Shown piece by piece: positions 1 through 13,700 of a stretch of DNA of 64,000 nt. The stretch is from NCBI GenBank assembly GCA_002633005.1, contig NMRA01000222.1, positions 42,302 through 106,301 of the forward strand. Reading direction: 5' to 3'. A model generated the notes under the pieces. That model searched no databases, was not told the DNA's origin, and saw only the letters and a list, made by a program, of their open reading frames with translations. The number at the start of each line of letters is the position of its first letter. Position 1 is the stretch's first letter. Origin of the DNA: Phoronis australis (Eukaryota > Phoronida > Phoronidae). Both the position numbers and the translations under genes were made by a program.

Positions 1-698
1 CACTACGACTCCGTTTCCGTCGTCTGCTCCACTGTGCAATGAAGAAAATTTACTTCATTTTTTAAAGAAAATGGAACCTGAGTGACGATGAAAAAACAGA
101 AGCTGCTGGTAAGATGTGAATTTTAATCGAAGCCTTAGTGAATCACTCAGAAACTCGCAATACTCTCTTTGCCAAACCTTATCTTAAGACGATTTCCAAA
201 GCAATCCTGTCATTATTGCCAACACGAAAAATGGATTTGGTCTTTTTGGCATTTGAAGACTATTTTAAATACGAGAAATTTGTTAAGAATCGATGGCACA
301 AAATATAAAAGTATAATAAGCATTACAAAAAGAAGTAGGTATCGCGCGCAAACGCTGTGGACCATAAACATGTAGGTCTCTTAGTATGTAACTATTAGGT
401 AAATCGTGGTGGTGTAGTGGCAACGCATGCGCGGACTAACCGCCAGGTCGTGAGTTCGAGTCTTTGCTACTTGCAGTTTTTCCTGTTTGACACGTTCTCC
501 GTTTTTTTGCCCTTTTTCGTGAATAATACTTCAGAAATCAAGGAAAATGCTTGATTTTTGGAGGTAAAAACAGAAAAATTTCCCGACCTCCCCCCATTCG
601 GTGCTATGCGCATCTACAATCGTGGTTCAGTTTACACAAATTCTTACAGCCGGACAAAATGTTGCCCCCCCTTGTGATATCCTAGATCCGCCACTGGT
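1..698 (+). mobile_element. Non-autonomous TIR element with tRNA-like boxes (left end cut by window)
   Basis: This stretch matches 42420-43073 throughout, including the block with cgtctgctccactgtg near the start, the A-box-like and B-box-like segments (410-426 and 452-462), and the end tatcctagatccgccactgg (about 679-698). The same end closes the short copy at 51592-51913, and its reverse complement resembles the element's other end, so it is an inverted terminus. The tRNA-like boxes suggest a captured or nested tRNA-derived SINE head. No open reading frame of note. The 5' end lies outside the window. Confidence 0.6.
406..470 (+). other. tRNA-like internal promoter (A and B boxes) inside the repeat
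   Basis: The A-box-like sequence tggtgtagtgg (410-420) is followed about 32 bases later by the B-box-like gagttcgagtc (452-462). The spacing and sequence fit an RNA polymerase III type 2 promoter of a tRNA-derived SINE. The acceptor stem is not well formed, so this is not called as a functional tRNA gene. A decayed counterpart with a poor B box is at 42790-42860. Confidence 0.45.
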
Positions 699-3600
699 TG
701 TAGCAGAATTATTAAAGTTTGACTTGTGGCAATTTTGCATAGCGTTTTAAGACACATGTTCATGTTGACGTCATTCAGTATTTAATTCCAAAATCCAACT
801 GCGCCAACGCCACGGATATTTGAAAGTTTGATATTTGTAACCCCCTCTTGTTGCAACAACTAACTATGCATGGTTTCTAAAACGTTCTGATGTTTCAATT
901 TACGTTTAGCAATTATACGAGACGAAACGTGTTGCAATTACAGAAATTCATAAGCAGTAATAGAATGGCTGCAGGGCGGGATTAAATTGGAACCCTCTGG
1001 TACAACACTTCGGGGTGGCAGGTGGCACCAGTGGATTATTAATTAAAAAACGTTTGCCTGACTTACATGTACTTGAATGTAATACTTCTGATGCTAAAAT
1101 GTTTAGTGCCGATCATCACGAATTGTGTGGCCTCTCCCTCCTCTTCTCCAGAGAGGGTTCCGCACGAGACAAACCTCCCTCCATCCTAGCTACATGTACG
1201 CCCCTCAGGATGTACACAGAAGTCCGTGCCCTGACTGTTGCATATTTCTGTATGCATTATACATTGCTCCTCGCTAGTTCAAAGGCTTAGTTTTGCCCTT
1301 TATATTTACCGTCAATCTTAATGAACTTGTACGTAACAAAATAGACACTGTGTATACTGTTCATCTTCTTCACTGTTTTAATCGTATTTTCTGACCTTAG
1401 AATAAGTAATGCTTGTGTAAAAATCTTGCACCACCATTTTGGTTGATATCAATTCTGATGAGACTGATCATCGTTCACATATATCAGTCTGATCATCATT
1501 TACGGATCGTTTTTGGTCAGTGACAAAAATTCGTATAAATTACTAGGACTGATGAAAAAACCTAGATCTTATATTACGCCTTTCATTAATATTAATTCTT
1601 ATCAATATCTTATGACATGACATACCATTCTTAGAAATAGTCGAAATTAATCTGTTTTAAAGAATCGTTTGTAATAAATTTTATCAACCACAATTGCTTG
1701 TGTACACCTGTCGTTCACGCGCAGACATAGTGCCTGTGTACATCTGTCGTGCACGCGCAGATATAGTGCCTGTGTACACTTGTCCGGCACGCGCCGATGT
1801 ACATGTATATAGTGGGACAAAGGGACATTTCCCGCCACTGCTCCAACGAGAGAGGGTACCTTCTGAAATGGGATACCTTAAGATGAAAGGCTAAACATCA
1901 TTAAGCTTAGAAAAAAGTGACAGTTCATTCCACCCTCGTGTGGTCCCAAAAGGATGCAGGGAGTGACCTCCTTCAACATGAAAGCACGATTTAACAAAAA
2001 ACAGGAAAATAAAGGTAATCGATTCCAACATTGGACCCTTTCACCGTGAGGGGCCCCGCAAGAATTTCTTAATAAAAACACAAAACGGTGGCCACTTGAA
2101 TATCATCAATGGCCTCGTTCAAAAGCGGGGCCCCTCAATATGAAAATATCTGTATTTTCAAAGATCAGGAAATGCGCGGCAATTGATGTTATCTGTCAGG
2201 TCATCAATTTTTCTCAAGTGATATACAACTTTCGAGAAAAAAAATAAAGCGAAAGCTGTCACCGTTATCCCTTGCCAGAGAGGGACCTCTAGAAAAATAT
2301 AGTTTTGCATTCGCAAAATTGACTCATCGAATTTAAAAATCCAGTAAATTGGTACGCTCCGCAAAAACTTCGCTTTACAAATTCTCTCGATTTTTTCGAA
2401 ATATATGTGTGCGTTTAGACGACCTGTGCTGCAAAAGCGAAGACCCTAACGACAATGTCTTGGCCTGGGTCCTCAAAAGGTAAACCATGCACTGATGCAG
2501 ATTTGTTAAATGTTCTCTTGAATTTTCTCTCTTATCCGTTTTTCGCAGTTTTTCTTTTTTCGACTGTCCCAGGCACCACGCCGATGTGGGCTGCCACGGT
2601 TTAACCAGACGCCTGAAGATTTTTGAGGGGGCCCGTGCCCGCCCCGCCTCCCCCCGCTTCCTACGGCCTTGGAACTGTATGCAAATTTACTGACACATTT
2701 CAAATTTCCTGGTTGTTGATACTTTTTTATGCATAATATATAAAAGTTTCACATCTAAAGTGCGAAATTATGCTTCCGTGTAAACATTTAACGTTTAATT
2801 TTACCACGCCGTCAGCAATTCAGCATAAAGTTTACGTTGGTGCAATTTCAAGCAATTCTTATTTGTAGGTTGATTCGATTTTACCACCTTTCAATAGTTG
2901 AACAAAAGTTGATAAACCGATGTCAAGACTGGAGGGGCTACTGGTGCCGAACGAACAGCGAACAGTTAAATGTTTGTTTGGCCAAAGTTCTCCCGCTAAG
3001 TCATAAAATGGTAATTGCTGACCGAGGACACGCATAATCCGAATTGGTCATCTATGCTAGGCGACCGCTTTGCCGACCCAAGTGCCGACCGCAGAGGCGA
3101 CTCAGCAGACGGCTCCCAGCAGACCATTGTTGGTCGGCTGATGGTCGACCAATTTCCGACCGGTCGGACAAAACTTCGTGATGTGTGCTGTACATAAATG
3201 GTCCCACTCTTCGATCGCCTTCAGGCACTTCCACTATATTAATATAGGGCCCCATCTTTAATCCCGAAATTGAATTTACTGCCTAAATCATTTTATATAA
3301 TAAGCTTAATTTCTTGCCTAAATCACTTTAAAAATAAACAATTGCATGCCTCAAACAATAATTTGGACAGCACTGAAATTCTAACTGGTTTTTCATCAAG
3401 GTGTGTGTATAAACATTGTGGCAAGGTCTCAAATTCTAGGCAAATTGGAAAAGTTATAACAGAGAATGATTTTTCTGTGTTTATTTGATATACTTTACTG
3501 TTGGCCAACTTCAGCGTCTATATATTAAGTATAATAAAAGATTTGGTTGACAGAGTTTAGTGCAGCCTACAGTTCACTTTGCGAGCTTATGCTAGAATAG

Positions 3601-4224
3601 CTGCGAAAACAACAGAATACCCAAATATTGTTGTAGCACTGTGTGTAATTGTTTTGTATCTCTGGTTCCATTGTGTTGTTACATGAAGGTTTCGCGACAC
3701 TGTAAAATCTTATGCAGCCAACCAGTTTTATCTCACCCGATTGAAACATTAGTTAAAATGTGTCGCGTTTTCTAGAGATGATATAGATGGGCCAAGTGTG
3801 ACCCAAACTAGGCAAGTCACAAAAATTCACTGTTGTGAAAACAACTGCAAGAAGCACACTTAAATATTCGCTGGTGCTTGCATTTTTGTATTACTAATAG
3901 AACTGGAAAGGTGAATTTTTTTTTCATTACAAGTTTCATTTTTCATTTTTCAGTATGTTAATGAATACGAACTTTTCAAAAGGTCATGAGACTTGTAAAA
4001 CAGTTTTCCATTGGTTGTCAAGATTACGTTGTCGTCTTTTTCCGTGTGTGAATGGCTACTACCGCTGGTAACACTTTACCCCAAAAGAGTAAATCGGATT
4101 ATTAAGTCAACATTCATCCACATGCCAGTTTAAAACCTTTCATATGAGTCCGTTTAATTGCAATCTTTCTCATAATGTGCAGTACAAAAGCATGAACATT
4201 TTGAGACATCCAGTTGAGAAAACA
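699..4224. other. Intergenic stretch without a supported gene
   Basis: No coding exon is supported here. Short open frames are not conserved in pattern and have no recognisable motif. The only structured item is the minisatellite at 1699-1817. Several A+T-rich and homopolymer stretches are present. Confidence 0.5.
1699..1817. repeat. 36-bp minisatellite, about three copies
   Basis: The unit begins tgtgtacacctgtcg and carries cacgcgcaga. It repeats at 36-base spacing and decays in the third copy into tgtacatgtatatag. The unit is GC-rich compared with its surroundings. Confidence 0.75.
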
Positions 4225-4438
4225 GATCAAGTTTGAGTCTATTGCTGGAGTAGAAACTTACAAAAATTAGCGACGTTGCGTCCGCATCTCACAGACGATG
4301 CCGCGCCGTCTGGTCAATGCGCCACCAATTGGCCAGAATAACGATAACGTCACAAGTCAAGCTGAATTCCGTGAGATGCGGAGGCAACATCGCTAATTTT
4401 TGTAAGTTTTTATTCCAGTATTAGACTCAAATTTGATC
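4225..4438. mobile_element. MITE with about 70-bp inverted ends
   Basis: The left end (gatcaagtttgagtct, then cttacaaaaattagcgacgt) is the near-perfect reverse complement of the right end (4371-4438, ending agactcaaatttgatca), over about 70 bases each. The spacer is about 75 bases and non-coding. A 12-base direct repeat aatgtgcagtac lies at 4174-4185 and again at 4439-4450, directly against the right end but about 39 bases from the left one. It may be a target duplication of a slightly longer element. The element sits about 190 bases upstream of the phospholipase start codon. Confidence 0.7.
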
Positions 4439-4626
4439 AATGTGCAGTACACTTGATGGACTTTGCCGTGCTTTTACCTATCAGTTGCCAGAACCAGCGA
4501 AGGGTAGTCACAGTGCTGAATATAAATATTGTTGTAATTTCATGGAGAAGCTGTATGTCCATATGTCTTTCAAGATCGCTACAGTCGTAACTACAACCCA
4601 TACCATTCGCATTGCAGTTATCGAAG

Positions 4627-4782
4627 ATGGGCAATACCCTCTCTGAACCGAATGGAGACTCGTATGATCCATCGACGGATCCAGTTGACACGTCAGACAT
4701 TGAAGGACACCACTTTCCTTATGAGAATCTCGTTCTCGAGGGTGGTGGTGTCAAAGCGTGTGCCTACGCTGGTGCATTCGAA
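4627..4782 (+). CDS. Phospholipase exon 1: myristoylation-type start and oxyanion motif
   Basis: Codes for 52 residues and ends in phase 0 at GAA before gtgagt. Gly2 and Ser6 of MGNTLS fit the N-myristoyltransferase consensus. An acidic linker follows (residues 8-30). Then comes LVLEGGGVKACAYAGAFE, the first patatin strand and Gly-rich loop. Confidence 0.88.
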
Positions 4783-7700
4783 GTGAGTGTTAACGTGTTT
4801 TTGTGAATTATTTTGTTATAAATGTTATGGTTATTTATACACAGCAACGGCTAAAGGTTATGAGACATGTTAACGTGAAATCTTAGCGTCAGGGTATCAA
4901 TTCATATTGAGGCTAAGAAAATTTCGCGCTAAGGTGCGACTGAAAAATATCTGTAACTACTGGTAATTAAAATTTTAGATTTGCCCGATTGCTGCATATC
5001 TAATGTAATGAACGAAACCCAAATCCTATTTTTTTTCAAAAACAGGTTTTGGAGAAAGTTGGTGTTCTCAAAAACATCAAACGGATAGCTGGTACATCAG
5101 GCGGCGCCATTGCAGCAACACTTCTTGCTCTCGGCTGTAGCCCGCAGNAGATAAGGTATTTTGCTAAACATGTGTAATATTGAAAAAATGGCCAAGTTTT
5201 GTTCAATAAGGTTTGAGATATCCTTAAATACTAGACCGTGTAACCGCGTTCTGTCGCTGTAGTGCCGAATCCAGTTTCCGGTTCACATTGCCAATGATTA
5301 GCTGCAATTATGAAAAAAACATGTTAAAGTGAGATGCATTGTTAAAATCTTAAAACTTCTTCACTACACAACTTTTCAAGTGATTAATAACCAGTAATAC
5401 TTTGGTTTGCACTAACTTTAAACTAGGAAAGAAAGCATGGTATAGCAATAATGTGATGTCATCTACTATGTTAGTATCTAATCGTTATGCAGCATATTAA
5501 GCATGACATTCAGAACTTAACTTTGAAGCACCAGCAGTGGTACAAGCACTTTCATACAATTAAGTGGTTCCACGTCACTGCCTATCAATGTTGATCAACG
5601 CAATACATCACACACCAAAAATAATGAATGTAATCAATTTGTAAAGCTTAACAGCTGGAGCACTGAATTTAAGAAGCTGAAAAATCAAGTGCTGTATGAC
5701 CTTACTAAAACAATGCTTCAAGAAGCATGAATTGGGAATGAGCAACTCACAACCAAGTAATTTGAATTAACACACAGGATGGTGCCCTGGTGTCAGTTAC
5801 TTCATATGCCAGAGCTAAAAGCAATGCCTGAACATAGAAAATACACAGTGTGTCAGTCAAATGTAGGCAGATTATCTGGCTTTTAATAAATCTTCAAATT
5901 GTGACATGGGCAATGATCTTTCAAGAGATTTGGCAGACACACAGGTGGATGAAAGAAGTCACTCCGAAATTTTGAATATAGCCACCAGACATAAATACGT
6001 GCAGGTTGCGTAAAAAGTAGTCATTTTTAAGGAGAATAGAGAAAATTTGCAATTATTTGCTATTATTATGACTCTTAATAATCAGCAAACATAATGGACG
6101 CATTTCTCTTTCTTCTTCTTCTATATCCGAATTTCGTTCTTCAATGTATTCATCACTGTCAGCCACATTTCGATTTTGAACAATTGAAAGAATCTCTGTC
6201 ATATACCAATCGTCAGTATCCTGTAGTTATGAAATTAAAAGATTTTTAGATTTAGAATCTAGTATATTTGATGTACATAGTAGCGAAAAGAAAATCCAAA
6301 AGTAAATAACTCCACAGTGATCCTTGCCACATTCATCATTCTAGAATATAATGCAGCCAGAGCTTTAAATACACGAATTCCAATTGCCTCCAGCAATAGC
6401 ATTGGAAATCACAACTGACATGAATCGATCCCAGAACCCAAATCAATTGCATGAAGGCAAACATAAAAAACTACAAATGCCACTGGGGGGCACAGCATAT
6501 GTTCATATATGTCTATAATTCACGGTCCCTGGAGAGTCGAAAATTTCGCGAAAACGCAAGCCTTGCGTTTTCGCGAAATTTTCGACTCTGCGCAATGAAC
6601 ACCTGGCTTTTAGCCGACAAAACCATGTTGTGGTCTTTACACCTCAGTCTCTCATGAGGTGACAAACTTGTTGACTGTAATGAGGTGGATGCGATGAGAA
6701 CGTTGGTGTTGGTGGTGAGCGTGCTGTTGATAGTGTTAGTGATGATGGGGCATAGAGGTGGGCCTGTGTGGTGTTAGTGATGGTGGGGTATAGAGGTGGG
6801 GGGTCTGTGGGGTGTTAGTGATGGTGGGGCATAAATGTGGGCAGACTTGAAAACTTTCTTCACGAGGAGCCATAAATGGGCTCTCGTGCTTTTGCTCAGG
6901 TGTTTTGTGCAATGGGCCCAACCATGAGGCCCGCGCACGTCTGATGTACCGCAAATGACATGAGACCACCTGCACTGTTTTTTATAGAGGTGGGTCTGTG
7001 TGGTGTTAGTGATGGTGGGGTATAGAGGTGGGTCTGTGTGGTGTTAGTGAAGGTGGGGTATAGAGGTGGGTCTGTGTGGTGTTAGTGAAGGTGGGGTATG
7101 GAGGTGGGCCTGTGTGGTGTTAGTGATGGCTGTGACGGTGATGGTGAGGAAGAGGATAATGATGATCAGGTGGTGATGGTGTCAGTAACTATAAGGTAAT
7201 CATGTTGCTATGCATTAGGTTGGTGGTAGTTGTGACGGTGGTAATGGAACGAATGAATATCATCTTAGTGTTGGTGGTGGTGGTAATGGTTGTGGTAGTA
7301 GTGGTTGTGGCGGTGGCAATGGTCATAGAGTTGTCGATGTTCAGTTGTTGTTGGTGCTGCTCCTGATGGTGACGGTGTAGATAATGGAGAAACCCATCAT
7401 CACCATCAAAAGCAACTTCACCACCAATAACGCAGGCAAGAATTACCGCGAACTTGCCGGTTGAGGCTTACAGTGTCGGATCCAGAATTTTGTAAAGAAC
7501 ATCCAAGAGGGTGAAAGGCTCGCATATCCCCTTATATGGCATGTCAACGGGTGTTTTCTCTGCTTGTGTTGAGAGCTGGTTTGTCAACCGCCTTCTTAAT
7601 GCGTCTTTGTAGTAAATTACTTCATGGCGAGTTCAAAGTGTATAAGCATTTCCTTTTGCAGATGCTAGATTCGGCAGAGCCTCCTATTGTTACAATCTGA

Positions 7701-10700
7701 TAAATGTATTTGGGTTTAATCCTGGCGTTAAAGCCCATGCCACAATCTCCAGGCACATTGGAGAATTATCGGGTGATCCAAAGTATACATTCAAACAGGT
7801 ACGTAATTATTCTAAGGAAGAGGGTGTGTTAAAATTTGCCTTCTATCAGAAGCAATCCTGTTGTCTAGGCTGTGTCGAACGTTTTATCTAGTTACCATGG
7901 TAATTTTCATTTTATTTTATAGCCGCTAAAAACCGTGTTCTGGTGTTTTAAAAACATCATCTTTTCAACACACGCATTCTGTCTTTCAAAAAAGTCGTCA
8001 CGATCTTGTCTTACGTTCGCCAGAATTTCACGATGGCCATTATCTCGTAGGGACTGAAACTAACCCGGGCCGGCAGTGACAGGCAACTTAATGAGACTTG
8101 TATGAAGCGGTATCAGTGTGACAGTGATTTTTCCACAACGTGATTTTGGCACGAAACTTACCTTGAGAAAAACGACGCTTTCAGTGTGCAGTGTAGTCTA
8201 TTTTATTTTTGACAAGGGTTTAGGTGGAAAATTACTCATAACTTTTGAGAGTAAACTCGAAAAAGTAACCTGTTTGTATGGAGAAAGAGACACCTTTTGT
8301 AGCGATTAGTTTAAAAAAATCCACATTTTTATAGTGGTTATTTGCACAGAACAAACCCTTTTCGTATTGATCCTTGTACACCTGCATTTGCAACACAGTA
8401 ATATCAAAATAGTTCAAGGGGAAATGTATGTTGTCCAACCTCAGTGCACCTAGATGCAAACAAAATTTTGAAAATCTAAATAACATTAGAGCCTGTAAGT
8501 ATAGTTGTGAACTCAAAATGTAAACCTTTCGTGGTGAATCTTGTCGGAAAATGTATCCGTTTGTAGAGAAATTTCTCGTGAAAAATCTTTTTTGAGGGGC
8601 ACTGGTTTTTCTTTGGGAGTTTCCCAAGGAAAAGAGATGTAAAGTGTTCCTGGGTGAACTCTATGAGCTGGGACGTTGGGTGTTTCTTTGCCTCTTTGCA
8701 GAATTATTTTTGACAGGACCCACGAAATATCGTCGATTTCCGTGGCATGTTGTTTCACAATTCTATTTGGGCCATCTCCCAGACGAGACGGTGTCGCCAC
8801 CTGGCACCCCCTTTCTTCTCACAGACACCAAGAAGCAACGACAAGAATTGTCATAAATAACATGTAGAAATCAAAGGCGTTTCATGAGTCCACTAGACAT
8901 GATTTTTGCAAAGTACCGCTTTAAATAGAAGTTAATAAATATGCACAGAAGAGTAACAGTGTCGGATTGAAGGGGCTCCAAGGGGGCCATACTCCCCTAA
9001 AATTTTCCCACATTCCATTTGGCAGATCGTAGGTGCGAATGTATGACGGGCAAAATCCTGGCTAATCCTCTGCCCTGGCCTCCCCTAACTCAAAACGATG
9101 GATTCCCCCTTGAGTAATCATAAGTGATTCCGAGTTTTCAGAAGCACGAATGGTCCCTTAATTGCTTTTGATGCCCGCTATAACATGCTTTTCGTCACAA
9201 AGGCGCTAACTCTGACCGGATGTCGATCAGACTATACACGTACGTGTTGATGTAAGAAGTAACTGGTAGAGAAAATGATGCGACTCGACAGACAAGTACT
9301 GCTACGTGCGAGTTCCTTTATAATGCTATAAACTGTCTAACAGAAACCCGGATATCAACTTCAGTCCCGTGAGTGTCCAGTATCTTGAGTGTCGTTTCCT
9401 CATTTAAGTTATCTAGCTCTGGATACGTCTTGGAGGACGAAGTGAAAAGCCAAATCTAACTTAATTAATTAAGAAAATTAACTGAAAATTTCATTCCTAA
9501 AATTTCCGGTCGATTTTCCGGCTAGACGTCAATTGTTTGAACACACTGTACTACATTCTGATTTGTGTATGCAGCTATACGAAGATCGAGGTATAGAGCT
9601 GTGCATTGTCGCTTGTAACATCAATGGCATGACAATTGAATACTTCCATCCCAAAACCACTCCCCATGCTGAGATAGCAGACGCTGTTCGGATGTCCATG
9701 AGCATCCCAGGTAAGAATTATCCGTTCTAGGGGCAGTATCATGCATAAAAGTAGGTTTAATTTCATTGAAGCACACCCTGCTGAGCGGATAACGAAACAG
9801 AAAAGTGATATTGCAAACGGCCATCAATCGAAACTCTCCATGTAGCTTTGAAGTGGTTCGTTTTTATTGTCAATGTGTTCATGTAAAAGGACGAAGAGCG
9901 CTTTAATTACAACGAATATACAGAAAGAGCCAAGAGGCATCGTATCTAGGTTAAATAAATGCAAATAAATCTATATACAATTATTATACTCCAAAACATA
10001 AATTAAAAAACTGATGTTAAGATAACAATGAAATATGATTACGAATGTAAATAAATCATTTTCATACACAATAAGTTAAGTAGTCAATACGATGCTCGTT
10101 TGGCCATTTTATAATATAGCTTGAACATCAGTGGTGATTAAAATTGAAAGAACTAAAAAAACGATGTTAACTCATGAACTGACACACACATGATGCGATC
10201 ACTAGATCAGTAAATGAAATTGAATCATTTGAGGTAACATACATGTACATGTATTTGAATGATACGATAACAGTTGTCAAGTTCAGTGTAGTTTCAAACT
10301 CAAGACACCAGTGAGACGTAAACTTCCTTAAAAATATGCATTGATAAGGTAAAAGATGTTCTGATTTCACTTTTTGTTGCCTCATTGTTATCATACATTA
10401 AGCTGTAGATTATTATTTTTTCTTGATAATTGACCCAGAAGGCGTCTAAAGTACTTTATCGCTTGCAAAATCAAAATTCAAGCGAGTTGTACTTTGTGCT
10501 GTACCGAGTTTGTCCGTGGGCCAAAAATTGCCATGCCAATATCGAAATCAAAATTTATCGGCAGGAACTCTTTTTGGCTTTCTTTGAGCGCATAATTATG
10601 TCCTTGGGTCACAGGTGATAGGTTTTTTATTCACAGAATGACTTGTAAGCATACGACGGTCGGCACGTTCTCACTTCTACTAGCTTCTAAATTTATACTT

Positions 10701-13700
10701 GGCATGATGTTAACATGAACCAAGAGGGTATGCACTGGCATTTGGTAATTGCTCTGAAGCAATTTCTGGAAATTTGGATTTGGGCTAAATTAGGAGTCAG
10801 AAAACAATAGGGTGATAGTAAGGTAATAATCACTATGATGGTGCGATTTAGTTATGTAACCCTTTCATTATAAACATTGCACCTGTAAACGGATGAGTAG
10901 GTTAAAGGCAAGAATGTGTTTATTAATGGGCGGCCTGTAGGTGTACACTCGGAGTGAAGGAGACTCGGGCTGCGCCAGAACAGGGTAAACGAACATGGCG
11001 AAAGTGGATTAGGGGATTACGCTTTAGCAGGAATTTTTACATTGAATAATATTTGTTGCGTCTAAGGTTCATTTTCATGATAAATAACAATTACCTTGCA
11101 TCACGCGTAGGCTAAGAGTCAACTCCGCTCGGTGTTCCTGTTGTAGACTGGCCGCCTTCTAGGGGGACGTCCACCGATGTAGGCCCAAACCCTTTGAAGG
11201 GGCTTTGTGTTTTAGCACTATGCCCCTATCAAGATGAAAGCAACAAACTTCGAAGCTCTGATAAATGATGATGGTCCGAACTACTCACTGTCGAACCAGA
11301 ACCGCCTATGCCAGTAGAACACTAAAATTTGACCACCATGGAGAATGACATAAGCCACTTTTTTAACTTTGAAAAATGACCGGAGGTCAATTGAGCCGAG
11401 ACAAGTTTCGTATATGAAATGGAAATTTACTTTTTAATAGTTTAAAGCGAACTTCCCATGCAAACTGCGTGTTTCACTAAAATGTCACAATTTTACGGCA
11501 CTTTTACGCTTAGTTTTAGCGAAGAAATAACCCTAGAATTATGTCTGGTCGCAAGTCTCTGTTTAGACTCTGTTAAGTATCTTGAATCACAGCTGATTGA
11601 AAGTGTACCCTAATTAGACGGCTTCTTTTCTTGCGTGTGTTTCAGTTGTTATGGCTCCCTGGAAGGGAACGAATGGCAAAGCCTTTTACGTTGATGGCGG
11701 AGTTCTGTGTAACTTCCCTATCCACGTGTTTGATGGTAAGATTTACGGTATATTATGTGAAAGTATTAATTTCTGGTAATAACAGCCATTCCGTGAGAAA
11801 ACCAAAAGAAATAGAAAACGTTGTACAGGTCATATCTCACATTCAGTTTACGCTTTGTGTGTGTGATCATGGTGTAGCTCTGATACAAAAATTACCAGTT
11901 TTGCACTTATTTACTTTTTAACTATTTATCTTCAAAGGGTCATAAAGAAAATGACAAGTTTTTGCATACCGAAAACAAAAAAGAAATTTTCCAATATGAA
12001 AGATAAGTAGATTGCATGCAACAAGAGAAAATACATAACGTGATTAGTAAGTGAGACATAAGGACTCCCAAATAAAATTGACACAAACAAATTCTATGTC
12101 AGCCATATCAAATAAGGAAACGTGCTTGCCTTGTGGGAGAAAAATCGACGAAGTGGTGAGCAGTTGACTGGTCATTTTTTGAAATTTGGTACTAAAAGAA
12201 AATGCTTTGATATGTTTAGAAGTCAAAATTCCAAACCCTCAGAATACGTGATGAGCAGGTTCAATTTTGTTTCAGTGGCAGAGAACCACTTTCAATATTG
12301 CAATTTAGGCTGTTGATAACGTCTCAGACCTCTTTAAGGAGGAACGCCTTTATGGTACCCGGTCGCACTGGTATCATGTCCGCTTTCATGGTTAATGTGA
12401 TTTTGGTTGTGTATGAACAACTGAAAATTTTTAAAGCACATTCTAAGTTATTTACTGTGGTAAAAGGTTGTTGAGATAACTTTGCAAGATGTAAGCATTA
12501 GTTACAGTGATAATTTAAAGACCGTGCGTCCACTATTTTTATCTCTTACGGGATTGTCGGAATTAAGCACATGCAGCTATGTTACATGTAAATACTTCAG
12601 TAAAAACGAGAAGGAATTCTAAAACGGTAGAATCGGCGAAAGCTGACTTGCACGGTATAAAATGATAGACGTGTATGCGATTTAGGATCATTTGACAAAT
12701 GAAAAATAGCCGGTCAAATAGACACAACTACGAAAACACACTAGTTGAGATATGTACTGAGGGTTTTGCCACCTGCGATAATATTCAAAACATAATTCCA
12801 TCATCGCGCCTCTGAATTTCGGTTACGGACCAGCAGTCATCAATTCTGTATCATGAATCCCGAGACCCGCGTCTCTATAATTCACGTACTCGCCGAAAAT
12901 GTGCATTACACGGTCCCGAACTTCATTCCCGAGGACCAGATTCTATTGCCGTGACTCCAAGTATCAGTTACGGACGGGAGTCAAGGCCGTGGAATATGGT
13001 CCGGAGTTTGCAAATTGGTGACTATGTATGGAGCAGTTTAGGTGCGATTGTATACACGTTTTTCAAGCACACAGAATAAAAAGTAAAATATAAACAGCGA
13101 GTAGCCCATGGCTCATGTTGTTTTTAGCTTTCACACTCTTGTATTTCCTTTAAAATCCGTGACTGCAATGCAAATTCACATTAACTTTTATGATATCCAT
13201 TTTACTGGCTTGGTTAAAAAGAGCTCAAAATGCGTTACCTTAAGTACATTCGGAAGTTGACGTGGTTCAGACAATACTAATCTCGTTCCTCGCCGACATT
13301 GACCAGTTGCTGAGATAGTAATGACGACATTTTTACTACAAATCACGAGTTAAAAGAGATTGGAATAGGCCAGTTCCTGCTAGGAGCTACGTGTAATCTT
13401 TTAAAACTTCTTCCAAGAAAATCCTCGTCAACAGCTAATCCAGGAATAGGTCCACGCTGCACCCACATATCATGCAACTACACATTGTATTTCATATTTA
13501 TATGTGACAATATATAGAACTACTACTCAAAGGAGTTACCATTTTAGGTTGGTATCTGTCGATGGACCCAAAGGACTCATTTTTTCGTCGGCTACCAGAG
13601 GGTAAAAAGAGTTGGTTCAACACTTTCAACGAAAAAACGTTGGGTATTTGCGTGGTAAATATAACGATGTATCATTGCATCACATTTCTCTCTGATTATG

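Larger units (their letters stand above)
5156..7661 (+). other. Phospholipase intron 2, holding repeats and an unlocated short exon
   Basis: Exon 2 ends in phase 2 but exon 3 opens in phase 1 (reading DARFGRAS). Direct joining would put a stop in the second codon after the junction. Related patatins have roughly a dozen residues between the two segments, so an exon of about 38 bases is expected here. I did not find one with good borders. The intron also holds the perfect palindrome at 6533-6589, the minisatellite at 6732-7128, and GGT/ATGGTG-rich simple sequence at 7130-7440. Confidence 0.55.

Noticed and set aside
1699-1817. CRISPR-like array
   Set aside because: Units abut without spacers, and the host is an animal. 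It is a minisatellite.
4437-4700. 87-codon minus-strand open frame over phospholipase exon 1
   Set aside because: It is the antisense shadow of the coding exon and MITE edge; it has no recognised motif.
5655-5692. Candidate for the missing phospholipase exon (reads TEFKKLKNQ after gcttaacag)
   Set aside because: Acceptor and frame fit and the residues look plausible, but no GT donor exists in the needed phase.
8118-8867. Cluster of overlapping open frames on both strands in phospholipase intron 3
   Set aside because: Frames contradict each other and none carries a known motif.
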